Of a stretch of DNA of 64,000 nucleotides, positions 51,636 through 61,029 are shown one piece after another (position 1 is the first letter of the stretch; each line of letters starts with the position of its first letter). The notes below the pieces were generated by a model, which saw nothing but the letters and a program-made list of their open reading frames with translations, made no database searches and was not told where the DNA came from. The stretch lies in NCBI RefSeq assembly GCF_001424345.1, contig NZ_LMPF01000022.1, positions 178,122 to 242,121 of the forward strand, written 5' to 3'. The position numbers and the translations under genes were made by a program. The stretch comes from Burkholderia sp. Leaf177. GTDB lineage: Bacteria; Pseudomonadota; Gammaproteobacteria; Burkholderiales; Burkholderiaceae.

Positions 51636-51962
51636 CTAACGGGTTTGTATGGTCACCATCAGTTTAACCAGCCAAACGGTTGCGAACGCGCCATAGCCCA
51701 ATCCGACGATAGCGATCGCTGCGATGGACATCGCAGCGGAAGCAAGGAAGAATGCGTCGCCTGTAGTTAGACCGTCAGGCAAGATGTTTTCAAAGTAGCA
51801 ATAGGTGACCAGCACTAGGCCACCTAGCACGATGACAGCTTTCCAAGCGAGACCGAACAGATGTGGGATAAATGTAGCGAGTGATTTAAATGGTTTCGCG
51901 TAAGCAAAGGCGTGAACAAGGTCGGCAACGACGAGCCGGCGTTCAATGAGCCCATCGACCAA
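51636..51962 (-). CDS. Hypothetical membrane protein
   Basis: About 108 residues from a TTG at 51962, 2 bp after the upstream stop. Two or three membrane helices (LAWKAVIVLGGLVLVTYCYF; DAFFLASAAMSIAAIAIVGLG; AFATVWLVKLMV). The long frame to 52118 overlaps the upstream gene and looks non-coding. Probably a two-gene unit with that gene. Confidence 0.5.
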   Translation of the reverse strand: MVDGLIERRLVVADLVHAFAYAKPFKSLATFIPHLFGLAWKAVIVLGGLVLVTYCYFENILPDGLTTGDAFFLASAAMSIAAIAIVGLGYGAFATVWLVKLMVTIQTR

Positions 51963-51964
51963 GG

Positions 51965-52285
51965 CTAGACCATCTCCATAGCCTCGGGGTCTTCCTCCCC
52001 GCGGCGATTGGTCGGGACATACAGCCCTTGGAGATTGCCAAAGCGCGAGCGCTCCATCATGTAGAGCAGACGCGTCTTTTCCATCGCAACAAGCTGGCCG
52101 CGCCCTTCGGCCTGCCACACCTTGAGGATGGTCTGGAAATAGTCCTCGAGCTCGTGGATGAGGTTGCGGTTGTGCTGGATCTCAAGCAGCAGCCGCTCGA
52201 TGTCCTCGTTGCCGCGGTATTGCTTCCAGAAGCGGCGCATTTCCTTTAAATCAACCGCAGCAAAGTGGGGAAGCTTCTTAGGCAC
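51965..52285 (-). CDS. Hypothetical soluble helical protein
   Basis: About 106 residues from a GTG at 52285 (PKKLPHFAAVDLKEMRRFW). Long amphipathic helices (NEDIERLLLEIQHNRNLIHE; LEDYFQTILKVW). The start is uncertain; no SD is clear. Upstream frame residues look non-coding. Confidence 0.45.
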   Translation of the reverse strand: MPKKLPHFAAVDLKEMRRFWKQYRGNEDIERLLLEIQHNRNLIHELEDYFQTILKVWQAEGRGQLVAMEKTRLLYMMERSRFGNLQGLYVPTNRRGEEDPEAMEMV

Positions 52286-52553
52286 GCCGGCATCGAAAAC
52301 CTGTATGGATGAACAGTATGCAGCGGCATGCGGATGTGAATAGACGCAGCATCTGAAATGCACGGAATGTCTACGAGGCCGGCGCACATCCAGCAATACA
52401 TACCGCTTAAGGGTTCGCTTAATAAGATATATTTTTCAGCGCTGTTGCGTAAAGATCAGACGGAACGGAGAATGAGCTATGTTACGAAATGTAACGAGAT
52501 ACTGGAAAAGTTGCCGGTATGCCCAGGCTGATCTCGAAGTGAAAGGTAATGAC

Positions 52554-52853
52554 ATGAACTCCGGAAATGATTCTGCTGACTCCATTCGAGAAATTAACCT
52601 CTCGTACGTTCTGCTCGCGCAAAAATTGCTGCGCTTGGACCGTTCGGTAGGCGAGGCTCGACTTGGCCTGTCAGGCCAGGTGGCCGATATCCTCGTTAAT
52701 TTGACGATGGCACAAATCGTGAAGCTTGCAACAGCGCCGCATTTGCTGTGCGCTTTCCGGTTTGATGATCAGTCTATGCTGTCATCCTTGTCTCGGGCCG
52801 ACGATCAGATGAAAGCGGTGCCTACCGAATCAATGTTGGAATTCGCCCACTAA
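52554..52853 (+). CDS. flhD: FlhD-type flagellar master regulator, orphan copy
   Basis: 99 residues from the ATG at 52554, with AAAGG upstream. The FlhD signature is clear: IREINLSYVLLAQKLLRLDR, GLSGQVADILVNLTMAQIVKLATA, LLCAFRFDD. FlhD works only with FlhC in the D4C2 activator of class II flagellar genes; no flhC is in the window. An orphan copy on a mobile element could modulate host motility or act as a decoy. The Cys65 bridge of enterobacterial FlhD may be matched by the Cys in LLCAF. Confidence 0.85.
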   Translation: MNSGNDSADSIREINLSYVLLAQKLLRLDRSVGEARLGLSGQVADILVNLTMAQIVKLATAPHLLCAFRFDDQSMLSSLSRADDQMKAVPTESMLEFAH

Positions 52854-52919
52854 GCCCCTGAGAATATGGGGTTCTGCGTGATTTGATTCGTGGGTGGCAG
52901 GGCACTAAGCGGGGATGGA

Positions 52920-53144
52920 ATGGACAGTGAGTTGCCATTGTTTGGTGATGCCGAGCTAACCGCGCAGGCGACCGCTCTCGCTGAAACTGTCGTCGCAATT
53001 CGCATTGCACAGGGAAAGACCATACCCCGAGATCTGCCGGTTGATTCGCCCGATTGGGAAACAATCGCGCTTGAATTTGCTAAAGACGTCGAACGGGTCT
53101 TAACAGCTGAGGCAATCAAGACCAGTGTTGATCGTAGTAGGTGA
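52920..53144 (+). CDS. Small hypothetical protein
   Basis: 74 residues from the ATG at 52920. Acidic and helical (AELTAQATALAETVVAIRIAQGK). GGGG lies before the ATG. Its end overlaps the end of the convergent 204-residue gene by 29 bp. Unrecognised. Confidence 0.45.
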   Translation: MDSELPLFGDAELTAQATALAETVVAIRIAQGKTIPRDLPVDSPDWETIALEFAKDVERVLTAEAIKTSVDRSR

Positions 53145-53730
53145 TAGCCCATTGCCGAGCACAGTTCACCGCCTCGTCCAAGGTTGAAAAAATTCCTAAG
53201 TCCGGCGCGTACTTTTCCTGCTCAACCATATCGTCCACGCCAACACGCTTAAGTCGAGCGCGCGCACGAAAGCCCGTAGCGGTGATTTGGGGCGACGCAT
53301 CAATGCTGGCCTTCTCGTACGAAAATTCACGGTCAATCACTGAAAGTTTAGAATTTTTATGCAAGCCTAAAGGTTGCATTACTTTTGCATATTGGCGCTC
53401 CTGCTCGGAGCACAGGCGGTGGACTTCTGCCGGCGTCGTCGCTCGCCGCAATAATCCCGCGTCAATTTGAAAGTGCTTAGCAATCGCCTGACAGGCAGTG
53501 CTGGCGGGAAAATATACCGCGAGATACCGATCTTCGTCTTCGACGTCATTCCAGACGATGATTGCCAAATCCCACGGGTTAACAGCGTCCAATTCCGCGA
53601 TCGCGCGCGGATCCATGGCGGCGGCTTCGATTTTCCCCTTGGCAATATCATGCTGCAGGCTCTTCTGGAACACCTTCACAAGGTCCCATTCGGCCGTCAT
53701 GACTTCGACAGTAACAACATATTGCTTCAT
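53116..53730 (-). CDS. Hypothetical protein, 204 residues
   Basis: Starts at an ATG at 53730 with GAGAAAGG upstream. Contains DLAIIVWNDVEDEDRYLAVYF and a basic middle; no family, signal peptide or membrane segment recognised. Good composition for a real soluble protein. Confidence 0.55.
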   Translation of the reverse strand: MKQYVVTVEVMTAEWDLVKVFQKSLQHDIAKGKIEAAAMDPRAIAELDAVNPWDLAIIVWNDVEDEDRYLAVYFPASTACQAIAKHFQIDAGLLRRATTPAEVHRLCSEQERQYAKVMQPLGLHKNSKLSVIDREFSYEKASIDASPQITATGFRARARLKRVGVDDMVEQEKYAPDLGIFSTLDEAVNCARQWAITYYDQHWS

Positions 53731-53822
53731 CGCAAACCTTTCTCGTTGTGAAAGCGGCGAATCGAATCGCCGCTGGTCCGCCCGCGCCATTGAGGCGACG
53801 CGGCCGAGTTAAATGGCGCCAA

Positions 53823-54298
53823 CTATCGCAAAGCGCCTTCAACGGCGGCGCTCAACGCGTGACGCGCCCCTGGCAACGCGATGAAGCCAACGGAGCCCCC
53901 GACGACGTCCTTCCTGTCGATGCTCACGGCCTGGGTCGTGCCCGAGCCATGAACAGCGGAAGCGTTGCCGCGTTGATGAAACTCGTTCGCGTCGAAGTCG
54001 ATCGGGTATTCAACGACGCCATCGTCTGTCTCAACTACCAGATGCACGTGATCCACGCGTACGCCGATGAATTGTAGGTCAATGATCTTGTTCAGCGCGA
54101 TGTCAATAGCGGCGTCGATCCCTGAGAAGACAACGCAGGGTTCGCGAAACGATCAAGATATGACCAGTCCCCGTTAGTAGGTGGACGATTGACGAGCTTG
54201 TTCGGCTGCGGCTCGATCAGTAAAGGAGTTACGCCTGGCGGTTCCTTCGCGGCGCGTCTGGGCGGTTTCTTGTTTGCGTTATTCCATCGCCCGACCAT
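53823..54298 (-). pseudogene. Hypothetical gene with an internal frameshift
   Basis: The frame from 54298 (GDWSYLDRF...) and the one ending at 53823 (REPCVVFSGIDAAIDIALNK, VRVDHVHLVVETDDG) join naturally near 54145 if one base is restored. The joined product would be about 150 residues with no known family. Either a pseudogene or a sequencing error. Confidence 0.4.
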
Positions 54299-54299
54299 G

Positions 54300-54669
54300 G
54301 ACTAGCGCTCCGTGGTTTTGCTCATTCCGGAGTTTGCCCAGGCGACGAGATCCGGGCGTGACAAAAATTCAGGATTTTCGAACCAATGCGTTAGATGCTC
54401 GTGGGCATCTCCAAGGAAGTGTTCCTCAAGTTCGAAGCGGCCCTCGAACTACGGATGATCGGCGATCAAATGCGCGCCTACTACTCCTGGCCATCGCAAA
54501 AAATCGCGGTATGCTCGGTGATGTCGGCAGTCGTGCCGGGCGGCCGATCTTTGAGGGTTGCCGTAAATTCGTCTTAAACGTGAGCGAGATCCATGTTCAG
54601 CGGTGGGCTCCGCAAGCAACAAAAACGATTGTTAACAATGGCTGCAGCAGAGACCCACTACGCTTGCAG
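54300..54669. other. Intergenic, 370 bp
   Basis: No supported gene; short plus-strand ORFs (for example 54395-54577) have no SD or family pattern. Confidence 0.4.
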
Positions 54670-54888
54670 TTACTTACCTTCGCTACCCTTCAAATCGCCA
54701 TGCTTGTGCGAATGCGTTGCACCATATTTCAGCTCAAAGTGAGCACCTTTGCCGCTTCGGGTGGGCGGAAAGTGCTCGCCTTCCACACACGTCACTTCAA
54801 ACGTTCCCTTTCCGTCATCGTGGACCACCGAGTAAATTCCGGAAACTTTCACGATGTCGCCGGGCTTATAAGAATTGTCGCCTGCCAT
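54670..54888 (-). CDS. Small YjzC-like protein
   Basis: 72 residues from the ATG at 54888, with GGAG upstream. YKPGDIVKVSGIYSVVHDDG and VEGEHFPPTRSGKGAHF resemble the (F/Y)KPG...SG.Y......G......GE.FPP pattern of the YjzC group, often beta-barrel-like and of unknown role. The C terminus is His-rich (THSHKHG), which may bind metal. Confidence 0.6.
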   Translation of the reverse strand: MAGDNSYKPGDIVKVSGIYSVVHDDGKGTFEVTCVEGEHFPPTRSGKGAHFELKYGATHSHKHGDLKGSEGK

Positions 54889-55064
54889 GATTTGTAACTC
54901 CGATAGTTGGTTCAGGGCATCAGCAAGCGCCGTTCCGAGGCCGCTGGCGTTTATAGCGGACACTTCATTGCATGGCGGATGGAAAGAGACAAAAAACATA
55001 GCCGCCCGATTTTTATATGCGGGCATGGAAGTCGCTTGGCTACAGCGAACTAAGTGAGGCTTCC

Positions 55065-55211
55065 ATGACACTATTTCACAAGCGCAAAGCGGTTTCCCAG
55101 GGAATTGCTAACAGTCGGTCTGATCGATGGATTGCCGTTAAGTTGGTAGGAGCCGGCATGGCTGTACCGATCGCGGCTCTCGCAACGCGGGCCATCGGAC
55201 ACTTATGCTGA
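55065..55211 (+). CDS. 48-residue small protein with hydrophobic C terminus
   Basis: An ATG at 55065 with TGAGG 6 bp upstream. The basic N terminus is followed by a hydrophobic segment (VKLVGAGMAVPIAALATRAI). Possibly a small membrane peptide; unrecognised. Confidence 0.4.
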   Translation: MTLFHKRKAVSQGIANSRSDRWIAVKLVGAGMAVPIAALATRAIGHLC

Positions 55212-55277
55212 TGGATAAATGCGGCAGATGAATACCCACGCTTTTATAGTCGTGTGGGGACGGTGGATTTAAGGTCG

Positions 55278-56547
55278 TCATCGCACTTTCGGAAGCGCGG
55301 CCCAGTCGGTTGTATAACAGGGACTGCGCCGGTCTTGATTCATGTGCCACGTCCGGCGCTGCTCAATCGCGCCAATCTTCATGGTGCCTCGGCCATACTT
55401 GTCGTTGATCGCATCGAGCGCGACCATTAGCTTGGCCTGACGTGTCGCGTCCCGTCCAAAGAGCTGCCCTTGCTCGACCGACGTCGCCTGTAGCTCATGA
55501 AGCAGCGCGCCTGCCTTCGCGTACCGGAATCCTTCGCGGTATATCTGGCGCAGTCCGAGAAGGGCAGAGTCTACGAGAGTAAGGGTGTCGGACGTCGGTG
55601 ACACAAGCGGAACATTGATCGCGCGGCTGTATTGCGGGTCGTCTTTTTTGAACGGGCTTGTGCGAATGAACACCTGTACCTGGTTGGCCTTTAATTCTTG
55701 GCGACGTAACCGTTGCGCGGCTGTCGCGACAAATTGCGTCACTGCCTGGCTAAGCTCGTCGAATGTATAAACGACGTGGCCAAAGCTACGCGAACACAGG
55801 ACCCGTTTTTGGGGCTGGTTGGCATCTTAGAATCCATAACACGCGATGCCGTTTAGTTCGAACAACGTTCGCTCGAGAACGACCGAGAATTGCTTTCGGA
55901 TGAAAGACGGGCTCACTTGCTTGAACTGCAAGACTGATTCGATGCCCATTTCTTTCAGGCGCGCACCGATCTTACGTCCCATGCCCCAGAATTCATCGAC
56001 ATCAACAAGTGCAAAGATGCTATCGCGTTCATCGGCGTTGAGCGTACCGATATCAGACACTCCGTTCCAGGCGCGGCCGACGTTTTTCTTGGCTAGGTGG
56101 TTCGCCATTTTTGCCAGCGGTTTTGTGGGGCCAATCCCGATGCAGGTTGGGATGCCCACCCGTTGCAACACCTGCGCACGAACTTGAAGCGCGTACGCTG
56201 TCAAGCCGAAGCGGAATCCGCCAAGGTCGAGAAAACATTCATCGATCGAGTAGATCTCCTGCACCGGTGAATACTAGCCAATCACCGACATCATTCGATC
56301 GCTCAAGTCTGCGTAGAGCGCGTAGTTCGAGCTCAATCCAATCAAACCGTGGGTCCGCTCCAGTTCACGAAGCTGGAACCACGGTTGTCCCATCGTTTCT
56401 CGAGCGCTTTGGCTTCTTGAGACCTTGCGACTGTACACCCGTCGTTGTTGCTAAGCGCAACGACCGGTTTTCCGATGAGCGATAGATTGAAGCACCGCTC
56501 GCAAGAGACATAGAAATATTGCCGTCAATCAAAGCGAACGTGGTCAT
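55278..56547 (-). pseudogene. umuC: umuC (DNA polymerase V catalytic subunit), inactivated
   Basis: Y-family polymerase pieces can be followed in order: MTTFALIDGN (N terminus, then frameshifted), SNNDGCTVARSQEAKAL, GLSSNYALYAD, then VIG-stop-YSPVQEIYSIDECFLDLGGF, where a TAG at about 56274 stands where a sense codon is expected. The frame goes on through CIGIGPTKPLAKMANHLAKKN and IACYGF to a TAA at 55827-55829, then resumes in the same sense with LCSRSFG and the C-terminal domain to 55278. At least two stops and one or more frameshifts make it non-functional. Confidence 0.9.
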
Positions 56548-56985
56548 CCTTGCTTTCAAGGATGAAGCAACGGCCGCATATTCCACGTGACCACGCCCCA
56601 GACCGTCCATCTCTTGACTTTCGACAAACGTAATCGGTGCATACGCCCGGTTCGCGGCGTGCACGCGCACGATCCCAGCCCGTTTGTACAAGCGTTTCAC
56701 CGTGAACTCATCGTCAATGCATGCAAGGACGATACGTCCATGTGCTGCTTCGACCGATCGATCAACGATCAGACGGTCGTCATCGAAAATCCGGCGTCGA
56801 CCATCGAATCGCCTTCATCCTGAGATAGAAAAGTCGCGATGAGATTCAGGACCAGCACGTCGTTCAGGTCAATACGATTTTGCGTGTGGTCCTGTGCGGG
56901 GCTCGGAAGCCCGCAGGCACCTTGGCGAGCACTTCAATGAGGTATGAGCCGTCAGCATCGTCGGTAATCGGGATAGGGCGGCTAA
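56548..56985 (-). pseudogene. umuD: umuD, inactivated
   Basis: Pieces in three frames: VLAKVPAGFRAP, then DHTQNRIDLNDVLVLNL...DEGDSMVDAGF (with the catalytic Ser of the GDSM motif), then DDRLIVDRSVEAAHGRIVLACIDDEFTVKRL (with the catalytic Lys) and on to GHVEYAAVASSLKAR. At least two frameshifts are present, and the normal stop is lost so that it reads into umuC. The SOS box at 56999 lies just upstream. Confidence 0.85.
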
Positions 56986-57195
56986 TAGACGAGGATTACT
57001 GTATGGATGTACAGTATTCTATAACGACGTTTTGCTTCAACGATTTGGCTCCTATTACAGCGTATTAAAGTTTTTTCATGCATGGAACTGCGCAACGCAA
57101 ACCATAACTAATGGCCGAAATGACTGCTTTCTTGGCCTATCGGCCGCAGTCGTTCTTGCGTGTTGGTCGACGACGCGGTGGCTTGACTGAAAGCT
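56885..57195 (+). repeat. Copy A of a ~310-bp degenerate repeat (umuD 5' end + SOS promoter)
   Basis: It matches 61030-61340 in direct orientation, roughly three quarters identical by eye. Shared stretches include GAAGCCCGCAGGCACCTT, GAGCCGTCAGCATC, TGGATGTACAGTATT, GCGCAACGCAAA and GAAATGACTGC. It contains the start of umuD, the SOS box and the start of a small divergent gene. Confidence 0.75.
56999..57014. promoter_or_regulatory. SOS (LexA) box of umuDC, copy A
   Basis: CTGTATGGATGTACAG fits the LexA consensus CTGT-N8-ACAG. It lies between umuD and the divergent decayed MAEMTAF ORF. Confidence 0.85.
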
Positions 57196-57197
57196 TG
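57111..57197 (+). pseudogene. Remnant of a small SOS-divergent gene, copy A
   Basis: It starts ATGGCCGAAATGACTGC (MAEMTAFL) and is broken after about 28 codons. The same start is seen in copy B (MPEMTAFAAG...). I recall an SOS-linked gene with this start, M-x-E-x-TAF, in Burkholderia. Confidence 0.5.
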
Positions 57198-57395
57198 TAA
57201 AGCAACTTTTATACGCGGTGAGAAACAAGTGGCACGTGTGGGTCGGATCCGATTTTTCTCAGTCCGAGCCTCTCTTATCGTAATCCCGTCTGTCTTTTCG
57301 AGACGGCGCGTGTTGGCATTGCTTATCACTTGCCGGTTAGGAACACAGATTGCGGCTTAGCGATTTACTATCCTTTTACCCTGCAATGCTGCGCT

Positions 57396-59033
57396 ATGTC
57401 GACCGTCTCTGTACTTACCGATTTACGTCGGCTTTCGCAATTGAAATCGTTGGACATTCTTGGCAAACCAGCTGAGGCACACTTCGATTCGTTAGTTGAG
57501 CTAGTCGCGTCGGCCTTGCATGTACCAACTGCCTTTATCAACTTTGTGGATGACGTGCAGACATGGTGTCACGCTGCATGGGGAACCGAGCGCAAAAACC
57601 GCACCAACGCACATTGCCTTTGTCCCGCGGCCATAGAGTCCGACGATGACCTTTTCATTTCTGACACGTTGCGCAATCCAATCACTGCAAATCACCCCAT
57701 TGTTACCGACGAACGCCAGGTGCGTTTTTATGCGGGAGTGATACTTCGGTTACCGGGCGGTCTGCCGCTCGGCACGCTGTGCGTGACTGACCAGCACGCA
57801 CGTGTAGTGGGAGACAGAGATATTCAGATTTTGCGCAAGTTCGCGCAGCAAATTATAAAGCACCTTGAAGGTGTTCAGGCCGAACGAGAAATCCGCTCGT
57901 TACGCGATCGCCTTGACCACGCCCAGCTTAACCGCGATCAGTTTCTCGCGATGCTTGCTCACGAGCTGCGTGCACCGCTTGCGCCGATACTGACTGCCGT
58001 CCAGCTTTTGCAACAGGTTGAGGTGACGATCGATCAACGGATCTGGGCTAAGGCATTGATTGACCGACACGTGCGGTACATGAGCGAGATCGTCGATCAT
58101 CTGCTTTCAGCCTCTTTGGTGTCGTTCGGCGCAGTGGAGCTTGAACTCGTGCCTGCTTCGACCAAAATGATTGTGGATCAAGCCGTCGAGATGAGTCAGG
58201 GATTCATTCTGGACGGCCGCCATGCCTTTTCGTGCACGATCGTGGACGACCCGTGGGTACATGCGGATCTGATTCAGTGTCCGTTGCTCGTTTCGAATTT
58301 ATTGACCAATGCAGCGAAATACACGCCAGAGGGCGGCAACATCGATCTTACCGTGCAGGCATCTGAAGAGGGCGTCGAGATTCGAGTCCTCGACTCTGGC
58401 ATTGGCATCGATCCCAAGGACATTGACGAAATCTTCGAAGTGTTTGGTCAGAGCAAGCAGCCCCTTGATCGAGCCAAGGGGGGAATGGGTTTGGGACTGG
58501 CGCTTGCACGTCGCTTAGCCGAATGGCACGGTGGCTCGCTAAGGGTAGAGAGCGCAGGGCGCGGACAAGGCAGCGAGTTTATTTTGACACTTAAAGCAGC
58601 GGATAAATCGACAAATACATTAACCGAAGTCAATGCCGATTTCACCTACACCCTAGACATTGTCATCGTTGAAGACAATGTTGATACCGCTGACGCGTTG
58701 GGGCTTTACTACCGCATCTCCGGGCATTCGGTTCGGGTCGCTTATCGAGCACAGGATGCGTTGGCGATGATGATCGCCAGGCAGCCTGACGTGGTGATTA
58801 GCGATATTGGGCTGCCCAGTACGGACGGTTACGAGCTAGTGCAAGAGCTCGCTAAAATAAACTCTATGTCGCGCACGGCGTTTATTGCAGTGACTGGCTA
58901 TGCGAGTGAGACGGATCGGGAACGAGCATTTAGAGCAGGTTTTGATGCTCATTTTGCAAAGCCAGTCGATCTGAAGGCGCTCGATACAGTCCTCGCGCGC
59001 TTGACACAGGCGAAACATGACCACCTCCGATGA
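57396..59033 (+). CDS. Hybrid sensor histidine kinase (GAF-HisKA-HATPase-REC)
   Basis: 545 residues from the ATG at 57396; the longer frame from 57330 is not needed. An N-terminal GAF domain (about 15-160: VPTAFINFVDD..., LPLGTLCVTD) is followed by the H-box FLAMLAHELRAPLAPIL, the ATP lobe (NLLTNAAKYTPEGG, DSGIGIDPKDID, GGMGLGLALARRLAEWHGG) and a C-terminal receiver (VIVEDNVDTADALG, phospho-acceptor Asp in VVISDIGLPS, Lys in FAKPVD). It is soluble, so it senses an internal signal. The output path after its own receiver is not in the window. Confidence 0.9.
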   Translation: MSTVSVLTDLRRLSQLKSLDILGKPAEAHFDSLVELVASALHVPTAFINFVDDVQTWCHAAWGTERKNRTNAHCLCPAAIESDDDLFISDTLRNPITANHPIVTDERQVRFYAGVILRLPGGLPLGTLCVTDQHARVVGDRDIQILRKFAQQIIKHLEGVQAEREIRSLRDRLDHAQLNRDQFLAMLAHELRAPLAPILTAVQLLQQVEVTIDQRIWAKALIDRHVRYMSEIVDHLLSASLVSFGAVELELVPASTKMIVDQAVEMSQGFILDGRHAFSCTIVDDPWVHADLIQCPLLVSNLLTNAAKYTPEGGNIDLTVQASEEGVEIRVLDSGIGIDPKDIDEIFEVFGQSKQPLDRAKGGMGLGLALARRLAEWHGGSLRVESAGRGQGSEFILTLKAADKSTNTLTEVNADFTYTLDIVIVEDNVDTADALGLYYRISGHSVRVAYRAQDALAMMIARQPDVVISDIGLPSTDGYELVQELAKINSMSRTAFIAVTGYASETDRERAFRAGFDAHFAKPVDLKALDTVLARLTQAKHDHLR

Positions 59034-59136
59034 TATTTCGAGCGTAGTCAACTAGATAAACCAGACAAATCAATCAGTATTCCGCAAATTGGTATCGTAC
59101 AACCATCTATTTACGCATTTGGCCCGCGCGCACGTC

Positions 59137-60744
59137 ATGACCAGACCGTCCCAAGCAGAACATCCAAACGTTAGCGATACAACCCAGTCAATCGACGATC
59201 ATCACAACGACATTTTCTTCGCTGCGGTGTCGAAAACACGTATGCCGATGATCGTAACGGATCCTCATCAGCCCGATAATCCGATCATCTTTGCCAATCA
59301 CGCATTTCAAGCGATGACCGGCTATGATCAAGACGAGCTTATCGGGCACAACTGCCGATTTCTGCAAGGCAAGGATACGGATCACGAGACAATCCGGGAA
59401 GTGCGCGAAGCGATAGCCGCAAAGCGAGATGTCTCCACCGAGATCTTGAACTACCGAAAAGATGGTTCGACGTTCTGGAATGCTCTCTTTATTTCACCAG
59501 TGCACAACGAAGCTGGCGACGTCGTCTATTTCTTTGCCTCGCAACTTGATGTGAGCCGCCGGCGTGACGCTGAAGACGCTTTGCATCAGTCGCAGAAAAT
59601 GGAAGCGCTGGGTCAGCTGACGGGTGGAATCGCGCATGACTTCAACAATTTGCTGCAGGTGATGACCGGGTACCTCGACATTCTCGACTTGGGCGTCGAT
59701 CGCGGTACGCCGGCGTCCACATTACATGGTGGAATTGATAAAATTCGTGGCGCCGTGTCTAAGGCCAGCACCTTGACGCAGCAACTGCTGGCATTTGCCC
59801 GAAAACAACGGCTAAGCGGCCGAGTGGTGAATCTCAACGCACTTGTAGGTGGGATGGTCGAACTTGCGAGTCGCACCTTAGGCGGACATGTCACGCTTCA
59901 TACTATCCTGCAACCGAACTTGCGCAACTGCCGGGTGGACACGACGCAACTTGAAGTTTCACTGCTGAACGTGTTGCTCAATGCCCGCGATGCCTTAAGC
60001 GAACAGTCGGATGCGCGCGTCACGGTGCAAACCAGCGATGTGGAACTGGAAAAACGCCAAGTCGTCGGATTTGCAGATTTGCCTGCTGGCCACTACGTGT
60101 CGATCGCCGTCTCAGACAATGGCCCAGGCATTGCGCCGGAGATTATCGATCGAGTCATGGATCCATTTTTTACGACCAAAGAAGAAGGCAAAGGAACCGG
60201 CTTGGGGCTATCGATGGTGTACGGCTTCGCCAAGCAATCGGGGGGAGCCGTCAATATCTATTCCGAGGTCGGTATCGGTACAACGCTGCGGTTTTATTTT
60301 CCCGCAGTTGCGGACGACGAATTAGGCCACGCACCACCTGTCAATTTAATTGAACAAGGTGGAACAGAATCCATCTTGATTGTTGATGATCGGCCCGAAG
60401 TCGCGGAGGTTGCCCAGGCGATGCTTGATCAACTCGGGTACGCGACTCATATCGCTTTTAGCGGAAAGGAAGGGCTGCAAATTCTTGACGAGCACCCAGA
60501 GATCAACATGGTGTTCACCGATTTGATCATGCCGGGCAATATGAACGGTGTGATGCTCGCGCGCGAAGCCCGTAGGAAGAATCCTGCGATTAAAATCCTG
60601 CTGACGACCGGATACGCGGACGCGTCGCTCGAGCATACGGATGCGCGCGGCTCCGAGTTCGACGTTATTCACAAGCCGTATGGTCGTGCTGAACTGGCGC
60701 GTAAGGTTCGTATCGTCCTGAACGGACACACAGGTGTCGCGTAG
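59137..60744 (+). CDS. LOV-domain blue-light hybrid histidine kinase
   Basis: 535 residues from the ATG at 59137. The LOV domain (about 28-140) has GHNCRFLQG with the photoactive Cys at residue 73, plus NYRKDGSTFWNALFISPV for flavin binding. H-box: LTGGIAHDFNNLLQ with His167. The ATP lobe has SDNGPGIAPEIIDRVMDPFFTTK and GTGLGLSMVYGFAKQSGG, and the C-terminal receiver has its phospho-acceptor Asp in MVFTDLIMPGN and Lys in IHKPYG. The kinase is of the HWE-like/HisKA_4 GGIAHDFNN class typical of LOV kinases. It lies about 100 bp after the GAF kinase. Confidence 0.92.
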   Translation: MTRPSQAEHPNVSDTTQSIDDHHNDIFFAAVSKTRMPMIVTDPHQPDNPIIFANHAFQAMTGYDQDELIGHNCRFLQGKDTDHETIREVREAIAAKRDVSTEILNYRKDGSTFWNALFISPVHNEAGDVVYFFASQLDVSRRRDAEDALHQSQKMEALGQLTGGIAHDFNNLLQVMTGYLDILDLGVDRGTPASTLHGGIDKIRGAVSKASTLTQQLLAFARKQRLSGRVVNLNALVGGMVELASRTLGGHVTLHTILQPNLRNCRVDTTQLEVSLLNVLLNARDALSEQSDARVTVQTSDVELEKRQVVGFADLPAGHYVSIAVSDNGPGIAPEIIDRVMDPFFTTKEEGKGTGLGLSMVYGFAKQSGGAVNIYSEVGIGTTLRFYFPAVADDELGHAPPVNLIEQGGTESILIVDDRPEVAEVAQAMLDQLGYATHIAFSGKEGLQILDEHPEINMVFTDLIMPGNMNGVMLAREARRKNPAIKILLTTGYADASLEHTDARGSEFDVIHKPYGRAELARKVRIVLNGHTGVA

Positions 60745-61029
60745 AACAGCAAGTAGCGGATGAGCGGGGCGGATCAGATTGCCTCCTAGCGCGTGTCGAG
60801 CAAGAGTGCGCGCAACTGAAAATTGAAATAAACCTAATGACCGAATAAAAACCACCAAAATCATGGGCGGGTAAGCTTCAATGCGTTCTGCCTGACGTCG
60901 CGCCCGCCACGACGATCATGCGGAAACGCTCCAGGCGCCAAACAATCGAAAACCGCATTAAAACTTTCGACACACTCTGCTGTACCTTTGTGAGATTAGA
61001 ATCTGTACTGACAGAACCATTGCGGTACG

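Noticed and set aside
54274..54897. 207-residue plus-strand ORF opposite the YjzC-like gene
   Set aside because: Covers a small gene with a good SD on the other strand; no motifs.
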